Shown: one piece after another, positions 54,325 to 63,380 of the stretch
Layout: each line of letters begins with the position of its first letter
Position numbering within the stretch: the stretch's first letter is position 1
Assembly: GCA_023630215.1 (NCBI GenBank)
Contig: JALPRQ010000001.1
Span: 1,550,001 to 1,614,000, forward strand
Reading direction: 5' to 3'
Source: Rhodobacteraceae bacterium NBU2976
Lineage (GTDB): Bacteria; Pseudomonadota; Alphaproteobacteria; Rhodobacterales; Rhodobacteraceae
Length of the DNA stretch: 64,000 bases
The notes under the pieces: model-generated
Told to the model about the DNA's origin: nothing
The model's database searches: none
What the model saw: the letters and a program-made list of their open reading frames with translations, nothing else
Made by a program: the position numbers and the translations under genes

Positions 54325-55526
54325 CGCCGCTCGATAATGGCGTTGCGGCGCAACTCCAGCAGATACCCTTCGGCCAATGAGGCCAGCTTGGACCCGAACA
54401 CACTGTTGGTGAATTGCGCCTGCACGGCATCTTCCAGCGTGGTTTCCCGGCTGCACAATTGCACCAGCATGACCGAGTCTCCGTTGGCGACGATTTCGCT
54501 GCGCGAGGGGATCAAGCGGGCAACGGAAATCGCGATATCAGCGGGCACTTGGTCGATGCTTATTGGGCCGTAAATGCCGGAACCAGGCCCGAATTGGGCG
54601 GCCTGACTGTTAACCTCTGCGCATTCATCCAGCCCCGGTTGCATACGGCGGGCAAGGGCCAGTGCGTCGGGCTGTCCGGTCAGGTTCAGCACAGCATATT
54701 TGATCGCCACTTCTTTTTTCAGGGGGCTGGTCAGCGTGCGGGCTGACACAAGTTTGAACAGCAAGATACCGCTTTCCACGCGCACCGGGCCGGAAACCTG
54801 ACCAACCCGCAAACGCGAGACCTCGGCGGCAATATTGGCCGGCAGACGCGATGGGTCCAGCCAACCAATCACCCCACCATTTGCGGCGGTTGGCGAGCGA
54901 CTGAAATTCTGCACCGCTGTGGTAAAGTCAAAACCAGCATTGATATCGCGCGCCAAACGGGTGGCAAAGGCGATGGTGGCCTCTTCGCCACGTTCGGCAA
55001 AGGGCAGGGCGATTTCCGCCAACAGGACCGATTGCTGGGTCTGCGCCGCCGCAGTGGCAAAGGCATTGTCCAAATCGATCGATGTCGGATCAGCCGCCTG
55101 CCGGAAACGGGCCTGAACGATTTCGCGCCAGATCAGTTGAATTGCAAAATATTCCTCGAACGCCTCGCGAGAGATGCCGGCCCCACGGGCGCGGTTCCAC
55201 AGACCTTCGGCGTCGGTTCCCATATTTTGGGCGACCGCGCCGATCCCGCGATTAAGGGCCTCGCCGGAAATTTCTGCGCCAAACTGGCGGGCTGCGATCA
55301 GCTTCAGCCGGTCGTCGATCAGTTCGTCAACAGCCGCTTGGCGAATGTCGCCGTCCTGAAAGCCCAGAAAGCGCAACATGCGCGTACGCTGGTCAATATC
55401 GTAATACGTGATGATCGAGTCATTAACCGCGTAGGCCGCAGAATAGGGGTTCTGCGCCATCATTGCCGTGCTGGTTCCGATCAGGAACATCAGCCCTGCC
55501 AGACATGTTAATACTACCCTACGCAT
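54321..55526 (-). CDS. surA: peptidylprolyl isomerase/chaperone SurA
   Basis: Periplasmic chaperone for outer-membrane proteins, 401 residues. A signal peptide (MRRVVLTCLAG to MMA-Q) is followed by a SurA_N-like helical region (VNDSIITYYDIDQRTRMLRF) and a parvulin-like domain (about residues 165-270, GVIGWLDPSRLP). The start at 55526 gives the best signal peptide and has GGGG six bases before; ATG 55544, overlapping the lptD stop as TGATG, is an alternative. It follows lptD, whose product it helps to fold. Confidence 0.88.
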   Translation of the reverse strand: MRRVVLTCLAGLMFLIGTSTAMMAQNPYSAAYAVNDSIITYYDIDQRTRMLRFLGFQDGDIRQAAVDELIDDRLKLIAARQFGAEISGEALNRGIGAVAQNMGTDAEGLWNRARGAGISREAFEEYFAIQLIWREIVQARFRQAADPTSIDLDNAFATAAAQTQQSVLLAEIALPFAERGEEATIAFATRLARDINAGFDFTTAVQNFSRSPTAANGGVIGWLDPSRLPANIAAEVSRLRVGQVSGPVRVESGILLFKLVSARTLTSPLKKEVAIKYAVLNLTGQPDALALARRMQPGLDECAEVNSQAAQFGPGSGIYGPISIDQVPADIAISVARLIPSRSEIVANGDSVMLVQLCSRETTLEDAVQAQFTNSVFGSKLASLAEGYLLELRRNAIIERR

Positions 55527-55543
55527 ATCCAACCCCATATTCA

Positions 55544-57643
55544 TCAAAAGGCACAACGAGCTGTCGGCCAGCTTTCTTCGGACGTCCCGCCGAATCCTGC
55601 TAGTTTTACTATCAGATTAATGTCCGTAGATGGAGGCACAATATTATTGGTTGTAAACCGTCTGTTCACCTTCAATCCCACTTCGATACATTCATTCCCA
55701 TAGGTCAGGCCAGCGCCTGCCTCGATATTGGTTGCATTAACGATATCGCGTGTCCAGTTCAAATCAAGCTGCCATGATGGCGTAACCCGATAGGCAAGGT
55801 TCAATGTGCCTTCACCGCGTTCCACTGGTGATCCAGCCAGCGGATCGGGGGACAGGTACACGAATGTGCCCCCGACATCCCATTTTTCCAGCGACAGATC
55901 GAATTCGATATCGGAACGTTTGACACGCAAATCCTCGTCAAACAGGAAGCGGCCTATTACGTCGAATGTGGGCGGGAATTCCAAACTGACCGCACCCAAT
56001 ATGTCCTGCGTAAACTGGGTATTGGTGTTAGAGCGTAGCACAACGCCGCCAGCAACACCGATCTGCCACCCGTCATAATCATAGATCGTATAGCTCGCCC
56101 CGATATTTGCCCGCCAGCCCAGTTCCGACGCATCCCGCCCGGGATAGCGGTTCAATTCAAATAGATTGGTCTCGTCAAATTCCGCCAGCAGGCTGTCTTC
56201 GTTCGGGACATCGTCGTTGAAGCCGATATTCGGGGTGTAAACCAGCATCAGAACCGGTTCCAACACATGGCGGGCTTGTCCCGTATCCTTGGCAAGGGGC
56301 CAGCGCAATTCCGCGCCGATCTGGGGATGAACCGAGAATAACAGCCGATCGGGGTAAGTGCCTGAATTCCAGACGCGATAGATATCCAGATCGGCCCGCG
56401 AAAATCCGGTCGCATGAATCCCGAATGGCAGGTCCAGAGGGACGGTCCAATCCACGCTTCCGCCCACGCGGAACATATCCTGACCCACCTGCCGGTTAAG
56501 TCCGATCGAATTGATCTCGTATCCGAATTTCCCGCCCCACAATGTGTCGGTAAAATAGCGACGATAGTATATTTCCGGAAAGACGACCGGAATGGTCGCA
56601 TTATCCTCATCATCGCGCAGGCTAAGCAGGATCGCACCGGTGATCGACATAAAGGTGCGTTCAGACTGGCGCGAAACCTGCACGTAATTGACCAGACGAT
56701 CCGTGTCATCATATCGGAATTGCCGCATGAATCCAAAATCCGAAATCGCCGTGCCGTCAAAGTCCAGTTGGAACCCATAGGGCAGATCGAAACGCCCCTG
56801 AAGGCTCAGGAAACCGCGGCTATTATCGCCATCCCCATCGTCAAAGGCATAGGCCCCGAAGATATCCAGCTCGCCATAGCTGAATCGCTGGCGGTATTCG
56901 ACATCCACCAAGGCCCCGCCTTGCAGCGCCAAGGTCGGGGTGATTGTCATGTCAGCATGATCGCCGAGCACGACGTAATAGGGAATGCGCAGCCCGTTTC
57001 CGAACTGCTCCGAGGATAGGAAAGTCGGGACAAGAAACCCGGATGTGCGCGTCACCGATGGGTCAGGCACGCGCAGGAATGGCAACCATGCAATCGGTAC
57101 ACCAAGAACGTCCAGCGTCGCGCTTCGAAAGAAGATTTGTTTGCGCTCCTGATCGTGAATGACCTGACGCGCCCGGATTTGCCAAACCGGTGTCGGACGC
57201 TCCGCACAGACCTGACACGAACTGGCGATCACGTTCGACATGGTGTTGAAACGACCCGCGACGCGCCGGATTTCCGCGCTGGACATCTGTAACTGGTCAT
57301 CCAGCAGCAATCGCGCGCCGCGGATCAGACCATTACGAAATTCGTCGGAAAGTTCAGCATATTCGGCGGTAAAGACATTGCCCTGACCGTCGGTGATGGT
57401 GATGTTCCCCTCGACTTGAATGCGATCCTCGCCGGGCAGATAGGTGATCCTGTCAGCGCTGACCAACTGATCGCGAAAAAACACCTTCACATTGCCCGAT
57501 GCCACAAGCGCACCGTTGGATTGATTGACAAAAATGCTGTCTGCCAGCAGGCTGACGGGTGGCGCATATTGTGCAGATGCCGCGCCCGACAACAGGACCA
57601 GCCACACCCAAAGCGTCAGCAAAACTGGCAGAATTCGTGTCAT
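55544..57643 (-). CDS. lptD: LPS assembly outer-membrane protein LptD
   Basis: Large beta-barrel that inserts lipopolysaccharide in the outer membrane, 699 residues. A signal peptide (to ASA-QY) is followed by an N-terminal OstA-like jellyroll (ISADRITYLPGED region) and the barrel. Cysteines for disulfides lie in SCQVC (near residue 170) and near the C-terminus (NECIEV and the final RCAF). ATG 57643 has GGAGG six bases before and sits in the lptG stop (ATGA), which decides the start. Confidence 0.95.
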   Translation of the reverse strand: MTRILPVLLTLWVWLVLLSGAASAQYAPPVSLLADSIFVNQSNGALVASGNVKVFFRDQLVSADRITYLPGEDRIQVEGNITITDGQGNVFTAEYAELSDEFRNGLIRGARLLLDDQLQMSSAEIRRVAGRFNTMSNVIASSCQVCAERPTPVWQIRARQVIHDQERKQIFFRSATLDVLGVPIAWLPFLRVPDPSVTRTSGFLVPTFLSSEQFGNGLRIPYYVVLGDHADMTITPTLALQGGALVDVEYRQRFSYGELDIFGAYAFDDGDGDNSRGFLSLQGRFDLPYGFQLDFDGTAISDFGFMRQFRYDDTDRLVNYVQVSRQSERTFMSITGAILLSLRDDEDNATIPVVFPEIYYRRYFTDTLWGGKFGYEINSIGLNRQVGQDMFRVGGSVDWTVPLDLPFGIHATGFSRADLDIYRVWNSGTYPDRLLFSVHPQIGAELRWPLAKDTGQARHVLEPVLMLVYTPNIGFNDDVPNEDSLLAEFDETNLFELNRYPGRDASELGWRANIGASYTIYDYDGWQIGVAGGVVLRSNTNTQFTQDILGAVSLEFPPTFDVIGRFLFDEDLRVKRSDIEFDLSLEKWDVGGTFVYLSPDPLAGSPVERGEGTLNLAYRVTPSWQLDLNWTRDIVNATNIEAGAGLTYGNECIEVGLKVNRRFTTNNIVPPSTDINLIVKLAGFGGTSEESWPTARCAF

Positions 57644-58740
57644 CCGTCCTCCAGATGCAAGACCGCGGACAGACCCAGCAGCAGCATTGCCGAACTGGGC
57701 GCCCACGCCGCCAGATAGATGGATATCTGCTGTGCCTCACCCAGTGAGATGGCAACATTGGTGACCGTATAGGCCAAAAAACCCGACATGATCGCCATCA
57801 ATACCATGATCCCGGTATTGCCAAATCGTGACGGACGCATCGCAAACACCGATCCCACCAGCACCATGGCGAATAGCAACAACGGCACCGCCAATTGCGA
57901 TTGCAGATGGATACGGTGACGCAGCGCGGTGAACCCTGACGCTTCCAGCTGTCGGATGAAACTGGGAAGCTTCCAGACCGACATGTTTTCGGGGGCATCG
58001 AAGCTTTCCAGAATATCTTCTTCGGTCAACTCGGTCGGAACGGCAATCTGGTCAAAGGGGCGCACATCCGTTCCGCCATCTTCCTCGCGCGAATTGAACC
58101 GCCATTGCATCGCCTCGTAAAGCATCCATTGCCCGTCCAGCAAATGTGCCTTTTGCGCTTCGATTCTACGGGACAGTTGGTTGCCCTGATTAAATTCGTG
58201 GAAAGTCACGTTGAACAGAACAACCCCATCGCCGGACGAGGTGCGGGCATTGATAATCGTGCTGCCCCGATCATTTGTCTGACGCAACCAGATCCCCTCG
58301 GGCGAGACGGAAAAAGCGTTGCGACCTGTTTGGGTGAAACTTTGCTTGATTTCCTGATTTTTGCGAATGGTCGCTGCGACAATCGGATTGAAGATCGTCA
58401 CCGCAAATACGCCCAGCAAAACGGCCGTAATTGCCGGAACCAACAACACCCGAAGGGCAGAAACACCCGAAGCACGGATCACCACCATCTCGCTGGATCG
58501 CGCGAGCCCGACAAAAGTGAACAAGCTGCCCAGCAACACAACCAGTGGAAGCGTCGTCAACATCAGTTTCGGCATACTTGTGCCCACAAGCCATAACGTT
58601 GTGCTTAGGTCGGCGTCGCGCCCTGTCAGGAAACGCATCTCCTCGGTCGCGTTGACCAGAAGGATCAGGAAGAAAACTGCCAGCTCCACTTTAAGCACGT
58701 TCATTAAAAACCGTCGTACGACATAAAACCAGAGGGTCAT
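57640..58740 (-). CDS. lptG: LPS export ABC transporter permease LptG
   Basis: Inner-membrane permease, partner of LptF, 366 residues. Helices lie at both ends (three at residues 10-125 and three at 280-360) around a periplasmic domain. The early TLPLVVLLGSLFTF and the late SRFGNTGIMVLMAIMSGFLAY fit YjgP/YjgQ permeases. The start overlaps lptF, and the end overlaps lptD. Confidence 0.93.
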   Translation of the reverse strand: MTLWFYVVRRFLMNVLKVELAVFFLILLVNATEEMRFLTGRDADLSTTLWLVGTSMPKLMLTTLPLVVLLGSLFTFVGLARSSEMVVIRASGVSALRVLLVPAITAVLLGVFAVTIFNPIVAATIRKNQEIKQSFTQTGRNAFSVSPEGIWLRQTNDRGSTIINARTSSGDGVVLFNVTFHEFNQGNQLSRRIEAQKAHLLDGQWMLYEAMQWRFNSREEDGGTDVRPFDQIAVPTELTEEDILESFDAPENMSVWKLPSFIRQLEASGFTALRHRIHLQSQLAVPLLLFAMVLVGSVFAMRPSRFGNTGIMVLMAIMSGFLAYTVTNVAISLGEAQQISIYLAAWAPSSAMLLLGLSAVLHLEDG

Positions 58741-59861
58741 GACACCTCCGATATTTGTTTAGGTCGCCCACCTTTGATGGTTCCCAGAAACAGGATAATC
58801 ACACCGGCAATCAGCACCAGAAGATTGGGGAGGTATGAAATCAGGTAAAGCTCGGGATTTTCGATAATCGTGGTTTTGGACAAAAGCGTGAATGTCAGTG
58901 TCAGCATTCCCACGATCGAAATGATGGTGATCCGTTTGCCAAAACCCGATCGACGGTATTTTGCGGTTAAAAGCAGGGCCGCGGCAATTAATGGCAAGGT
59001 GAATCCCAGGAACGGGAGCGCCAGCTTGTTATGCGCTTCGGCAAAATAGGTGTTGTAGCCCCGTCGACCGCCTTCATCCAGAATCTGCTGAGGGTTCAGC
59101 AATTGACTGACCGGATATTCAATCGGCAAGCGGTTGCGCCCCTTGTAGGTATTGATGATATCCGTCAGGTCCAGAATGAACGTTTCAAAGTCGACGATGT
59201 TCAGCGTGTTCGCCTCTGTGTCATAGCTTTGCATCACGCCGTTTGACAGGATGAACCGCAATTCGTCACCATCTTGCAACAACAAGGCTTCGTCAGCGGA
59301 ATAGGTGATCGGGTGCAGCGGGTCGCGTCTGTCATGCATGAACAGGCCTAGCACCTCGCCAACATTGCTGGACTTTTCGATATATACCGTCAGCCCGTCA
59401 GCAGGATGCAAGAATTGCCGCTCTTTCAACAAGGCGGCGGTGGCGTCGCGTCGCAGTTGATCGGTCCGATCCCCCAACCGGGTTGTTGCCATGGGTTGCA
59501 GCGCCAGAATCAACACGAACATTGCCCCCATCACCACCGTGCCGAACACAATCGCTGCTTTGGCGATACGGCTTGGCGATAGGCCCGCCGACATAACGAC
59601 AACCATTTCCGTTTCCGAATACATGCGATTGATGGCGTAGATGGTGGAGATAAAGGCGGCAATCGGCAGCACGATCACCAAAACATTGGGAAGGATCAGC
59701 ACCGAAAATTCCAAGAAAATAAGGCCGGTTTTCCCGCTATCAATAATGATTTCTATCAATGGCAGGACTTGCGCCAGCCACAGAATCCCCGCCAATGCCA
59801 GCGCGAAAAAGCCAAACGGCCCCAGCAATTGCGTCAGAAGATATCTGTCCAGTCTGTTCAC
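58737..59861 (-). CDS. lptF: LPS export ABC transporter permease LptF
   Basis: Inner-membrane permease of the LPS exporter, 374 residues, six helices around a periplasmic domain. It starts NRLDRYLLTQLLGPFGFF, typical of LptF, and has RMYSETEMVVVMSAGLSP in the cytoplasmic loop. The start codon is GTG. It begins the lptF-lptG-lptD-surA-pdxA-rsmA run and is divergent from pepA over 128 bases. Confidence 0.94.
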   Translation of the reverse strand: MNRLDRYLLTQLLGPFGFFALALAGILWLAQVLPLIEIIIDSGKTGLIFLEFSVLILPNVLVIVLPIAAFISTIYAINRMYSETEMVVVMSAGLSPSRIAKAAIVFGTVVMGAMFVLILALQPMATTRLGDRTDQLRRDATAALLKERQFLHPADGLTVYIEKSSNVGEVLGLFMHDRRDPLHPITYSADEALLLQDGDELRFILSNGVMQSYDTEANTLNIVDFETFILDLTDIINTYKGRNRLPIEYPVSQLLNPQQILDEGGRRGYNTYFAEAHNKLALPFLGFTLPLIAAALLLTAKYRRSGFGKRITIISIVGMLTLTFTLLSKTTIIENPELYLISYLPNLLVLIAGVIILFLGTIKGGRPKQISEVS

Positions 59862-59989
59862 GTAACGATTCTACATTGTGCCCCGGGTTGTTTTACCCAT
59901 TTTTGAACGGCTGCGTTACCCCAAACTGGTCAAATCCGTGGGCGCGGGCTACCAATATCGAAAAGGAATCGCCCAAAGGAATGCCAACC

Positions 59990-61444
59990 ATGACCCAACC
60001 GTTCGAAATCACCCTTCAGGAAACCAATCTGGACGCGATCGACGCGATGGAGGGGCGGGTCTGTGTGTTTGTAACGCCGGACGGAAAGCTGGATCAGCTG
60101 GCGCGACGGGTGAACAAAAAATCCCGGGGCGCGATTGCGCGATTTGTCGAAAGCCCGGCCTTCGCGGATATGAAAATCGGCGGCGGCAAAGCGTTTGCTT
60201 TTCCCGCCGATTTAAAGGCCGAGGAAGTGGTTTTGATAAAACTCCCCAAACGCCCAACGCCGCTAGAGGCCCGCAAGGCAGGGGCTACGTGTAGTGGCTA
60301 TAAAGGGGCAGTGGCGATCCTTGTCGGTGCAATTCGCCATCCCGAAGACATTGCCTTGGGATATGCACTGAAAAGCTATCAATTCGTGAAGCACAAATCA
60401 GACGGCAAATCGGAAACGGCCACAGCAGTGCTGATGGTTGACGCTGTGGCCGATGTCGCGTTGGAGGAGGCGCTGGCCGTCGCCGACGGTGTCTGGTTTA
60501 CCCGTGATCTGGTCAATGAACCGTCAAACGTCCTGACCACCACCGAATTTGCCAACCGCTTGAAGGACATGGAACGCCTTGGCGTGAAGGTCGAAGTGCT
60601 GGAAGAGGCCGAGCTGGAAAAGCTGGGCATGCGCACCTTGTTGGCGGTCGGGCAGGGGTCGGTAAGCCCGTCCAAGGTTGTGGTGATGCAATGGAATGGC
60701 GCGGGGAAAGAAGCGCCCTTTGCGCTGGTCGGCAAGGGCGTTGTGTTTGACACAGGCGGCATTTCGATCAAACCGTCCGCCGGAATGGAAGATATGACCA
60801 TGGATATGGGGGGTGCGGGCGTTGTGTCCGGTGTCATCCGCACGTTGGCGCTGCGCAAGGCGAAAAGCAACGTTGTCGGGGTTGTCGGGCTGGTGGAAAA
60901 CATGCCCGATGGCAATGCGATGCGTCCGGGTGATGTGATCACCTCGATGAAAGGCGTTACGGTAGAGGTAAACAACACCGATGCCGAGGGGCGTTTGGTT
61001 CTGGCCGACATCCTTTGGTATACGCAGGACCGGTTTGCACCCAAAGGGATGATCAACCTCGCGACATTGACGGGGGCCATGATTGTCGCGCTGGGGCATG
61101 AAATGGCAGGCGCGTTTTCCAACAATGACGATCTGTGCAACGCCTTTCTGAAAGCCGCCAATACCGAAGGTGAGGGCGCTTGGCGCATGCCTATGTCGGA
61201 CGATTATGATGCACTTCTGAAATCGCGGGTTGCGGATATCAGGAACTCGCCCGGACGTCCGGCCGGATCGATCACGGCAGCGCAATTCCTGAAACGCTTC
61301 GTCAAGGAGGAAACGCCATGGGTGCATTTGGACATTGCCGGGGTGGCGCTGTTGGCCAAAGATTTTGACCTTGGCCCCAAAGGGGCAACAGGGTGGGGCG
61401 TACGGGCGCTGGATCGGCTGATCCGCGATCGTTACGAAGCCTGA
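59990..61444 (+). CDS. pepA: leucyl aminopeptidase PepA (M17)
   Basis: Metal aminopeptidase, 484 residues. The catalytic M17 signature NTDAEGRLVLAD is near residue 330; KGVVFDTGGISIKPS near 250 supplies metal ligands. ATG 59990 has AAAGGA nine bases before; an ATG three codons earlier would overlap that ribosome binding site. PepA can also bind DNA in some species. The stop overlaps holC by one base. Confidence 0.96.
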   Translation: MTQPFEITLQETNLDAIDAMEGRVCVFVTPDGKLDQLARRVNKKSRGAIARFVESPAFADMKIGGGKAFAFPADLKAEEVVLIKLPKRPTPLEARKAGATCSGYKGAVAILVGAIRHPEDIALGYALKSYQFVKHKSDGKSETATAVLMVDAVADVALEEALAVADGVWFTRDLVNEPSNVLTTTEFANRLKDMERLGVKVEVLEEAELEKLGMRTLLAVGQGSVSPSKVVVMQWNGAGKEAPFALVGKGVVFDTGGISIKPSAGMEDMTMDMGGAGVVSGVIRTLALRKAKSNVVGVVGLVENMPDGNAMRPGDVITSMKGVTVEVNNTDAEGRLVLADILWYTQDRFAPKGMINLATLTGAMIVALGHEMAGAFSNNDDLCNAFLKAANTEGEGAWRMPMSDDYDALLKSRVADIRNSPGRPAGSITAAQFLKRFVKEETPWVHLDIAGVALLAKDFDLGPKGATGWGVRALDRLIRDRYEA

Positions 61445-61902
61445 TGGCAGAGGTTCTGTTCTATCACCTGACGCAGACGCCGCTGGAAAAAACCCTGCCG
61501 GATTTGCTGGAAAAGTCGCTGCAACGCGGTTGGCGGGTGGTGGTGCAGACCGGCGCAAAGGATCGGCTGAAATTTCTGGATGATATCCTGTGGTCCTATC
61601 GGGATGATGCGTTTCTGCCCCATGGAACGGGGGATGAGGACGCCGCCCACCAACCCATTCTATTGACCGACAAGGCAGAGGCGCAAAACGCAGCCGACGT
61701 GCTGATGCTGGTCGATGGCGCAGCGCTGGACGTGGCGCGGGCGGGGGATTTTGACCGCGTCTGCCTGTTGTTTGACGGCAATGATGCGGCTGCAACGGAT
61801 GCCGCGCGCGCCGACTGGAAAGCGGTCACAACCGCCAACCTACCGGCCAAATACTGGGCGCAGGAAGGCGGTCGCTGGGTTCAGAAAGCCGCGTCCGGTT
61901 AG
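61444..61902 (+). CDS. holC: DNA polymerase III chi subunit
   Basis: Part of the clamp-loader side of the replicative polymerase; binds single-strand binding protein. It is 152 residues with EVLFYHLTQTPLEKTLPDLLEK at the start, WSYRDDAFLPHG in the middle and SARADW-like KAVTTANLPAKYW near the end, as in chi. It starts in the pepA stop (TGATG). It converges with the universal stress protein gene. Confidence 0.93.
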   Translation: MAEVLFYHLTQTPLEKTLPDLLEKSLQRGWRVVVQTGAKDRLKFLDDILWSYRDDAFLPHGTGDEDAAHQPILLTDKAEAQNAADVLMLVDGAALDVARAGDFDRVCLLFDGNDAAATDAARADWKAVTTANLPAKYWAQEGGRWVQKAASG

Positions 61903-62723
61903 TGGGACAACAGCACCGGCACCGGTGTCTTGTTGACGATGGTGTTGGTGACACCGCCAAACAAATCCTCGGCCATTTTGGCGTGCTCATAGGCGCCCAT
62001 CACAAGAATACCGGCTTTTTCTTCTTCGATCACATCAAGGATGATCTGCGCGACACTGTCCCGCCCGCGGGCCTTTAGCACTGGGTGGGCTGGGATTTCA
62101 TGGCGATCCAGATGGTCCATGATCGGTTTCAACTTGCGCTCAAAATCATCCGCATGTCCGATGGTCAGCACAGCGACCTCGGTCTTAGATTCCAGAATCT
62201 GCATCGCATCTGCCATGGCCCGCGCCGCCGCACGACGCCCGTCCCACGCAAGCACGGCACGTTCGTTCAATGCCTCCGTCCGGTAGTCGGCGGGCACGAC
62301 CAGCACCGGGCGACCGGAATTGCGGGCCACCACATCGGGGTGGACCTCCATATGCTGATAATCGCTGTCTTTTTCCGGGTTGCCCATGACGATCAGGTCA
62401 TAGGTCCGCGCAACCTCCATCAGCTTGGCGTCAGCTTCGCCAAACACATCCAGATAATGGACCTTTTCGGCGGGCAGATCGACGGTGGCGGTTTCAAAAT
62501 TCTTGCGCACTTCGCCGCGATGCTCGCGATCGGCATCTTCCAGTTGCTGCATCGCAACTTGTGGAAAATGACCGCCATAGGAATAAAGGATATTTGGCAA
62601 ACCATGGGTCAACACCCCGGTCAGGTGCGCATCGTATTTCTTCGCCATCAAAATGGCGACATTCAGCGCACATTCGGCGGATTTCGTACCATTATAGGCC
62701 ACAAGGATATTCTTGATCGACAT
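61899..62723 (-). CDS. universal stress protein family
   Basis: A 274-residue UspA-type protein. The N-terminal domain opens with KNILVAYNGTKSAECALN; the C-terminal half ends LVMGAYEHAKMAEDLFGG and VNKTPVPVLLSH, the typical last strands. Both halves look Usp-like, so it is probably a tandem form. The ATG at 62723 has GGAGG six bases upstream, which decides the start. It overlaps holC by 4 bases. Confidence 0.9.
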   Translation of the reverse strand: MSIKNILVAYNGTKSAECALNVAILMAKKYDAHLTGVLTHGLPNILYSYGGHFPQVAMQQLEDADREHRGEVRKNFETATVDLPAEKVHYLDVFGEADAKLMEVARTYDLIVMGNPEKDSDYQHMEVHPDVVARNSGRPVLVVPADYRTEALNERAVLAWDGRRAAARAMADAMQILESKTEVAVLTIGHADDFERKLKPIMDHLDRHEIPAHPVLKARGRDSVAQIILDVIEEEKAGILVMGAYEHAKMAEDLFGGVTNTIVNKTPVPVLLSH

Positions 62724-62792
62724 GACAACCTCCGTCATCGGGCTTCGTTAACCCAAGGTAACAGAGGCAAGAGTCATCCACCTTGATTTAGA

Positions 62793-63380
62793 TCAGTCGC
62801 GATATAGACGCAGAGATCCTTCGACGATTTCGATCCGGTCAAACCGTTTCAGATACTCCATCCCCAATAGCGAGATATCAAGCTCTCCACCATTGACCGA
62901 GGCCCGCACATCATAATCGAAGAATTCGCCAAATTCGAAACGGTCCAAGCGGATCGGGGCGGTTTTTACCAACCCGTTCGCGGTCATGGCTGACCCAAAA
63001 TAGCGAAGCGCGTCCGTATCAATGCCCACCCGTTCGGCATCTGCCTGTGTCAGAACAATATCAGTAGCCCCGGTATCGACGAAAAATTCCACCCAAACAT
63101 CGTTGACCTTGATATCGGCATAGTAATGACCATCCCGCGCAATCGGCAATGTGATCGCCGAGGCGGTCACATCATGCCCCTGACGCGGGAAAAACTGCTC
63201 GCTCAACACATCCTTGAAGCCATAGGCAATCACGATCCCCAGAAAGATCAACACCCAGATTGCGGCATGTTGCAAGCCCTGTCCCAACCGGTCGCGATAT
63301 TGCATGAATACGTATGATCCAACCGCCAGCGCAAACAGGCCGTAATAAACGAAGTCAGCAATTTCCGGACCGTTCATCAC
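62793..63380 (-). CDS. retropepsin-like clan AA aspartic protease, membrane anchored
   Basis: A 195-residue protein of the TIGR02281/clan AA type. Two N-terminal helices (about residues 8-25 and 35-55) are followed by a protease-like domain with FFVDTGATDIVLT (active-site Asp in DTG) near residue 115 and LLGMEYLKRF near the end. The targets are unknown. The start overlaps the marC-like gene by 4 bases. Confidence 0.9.
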   Translation of the reverse strand: MMNGPEIADFVYYGLFALAVGSYVFMQYRDRLGQGLQHAAIWVLIFLGIVIAYGFKDVLSEQFFPRQGHDVTASAITLPIARDGHYYADIKVNDVWVEFFVDTGATDIVLTQADAERVGIDTDALRYFGSAMTANGLVKTAPIRLDRFEFGEFFDYDVRASVNGGELDISLLGMEYLKRFDRIEIVEGSLRLYRD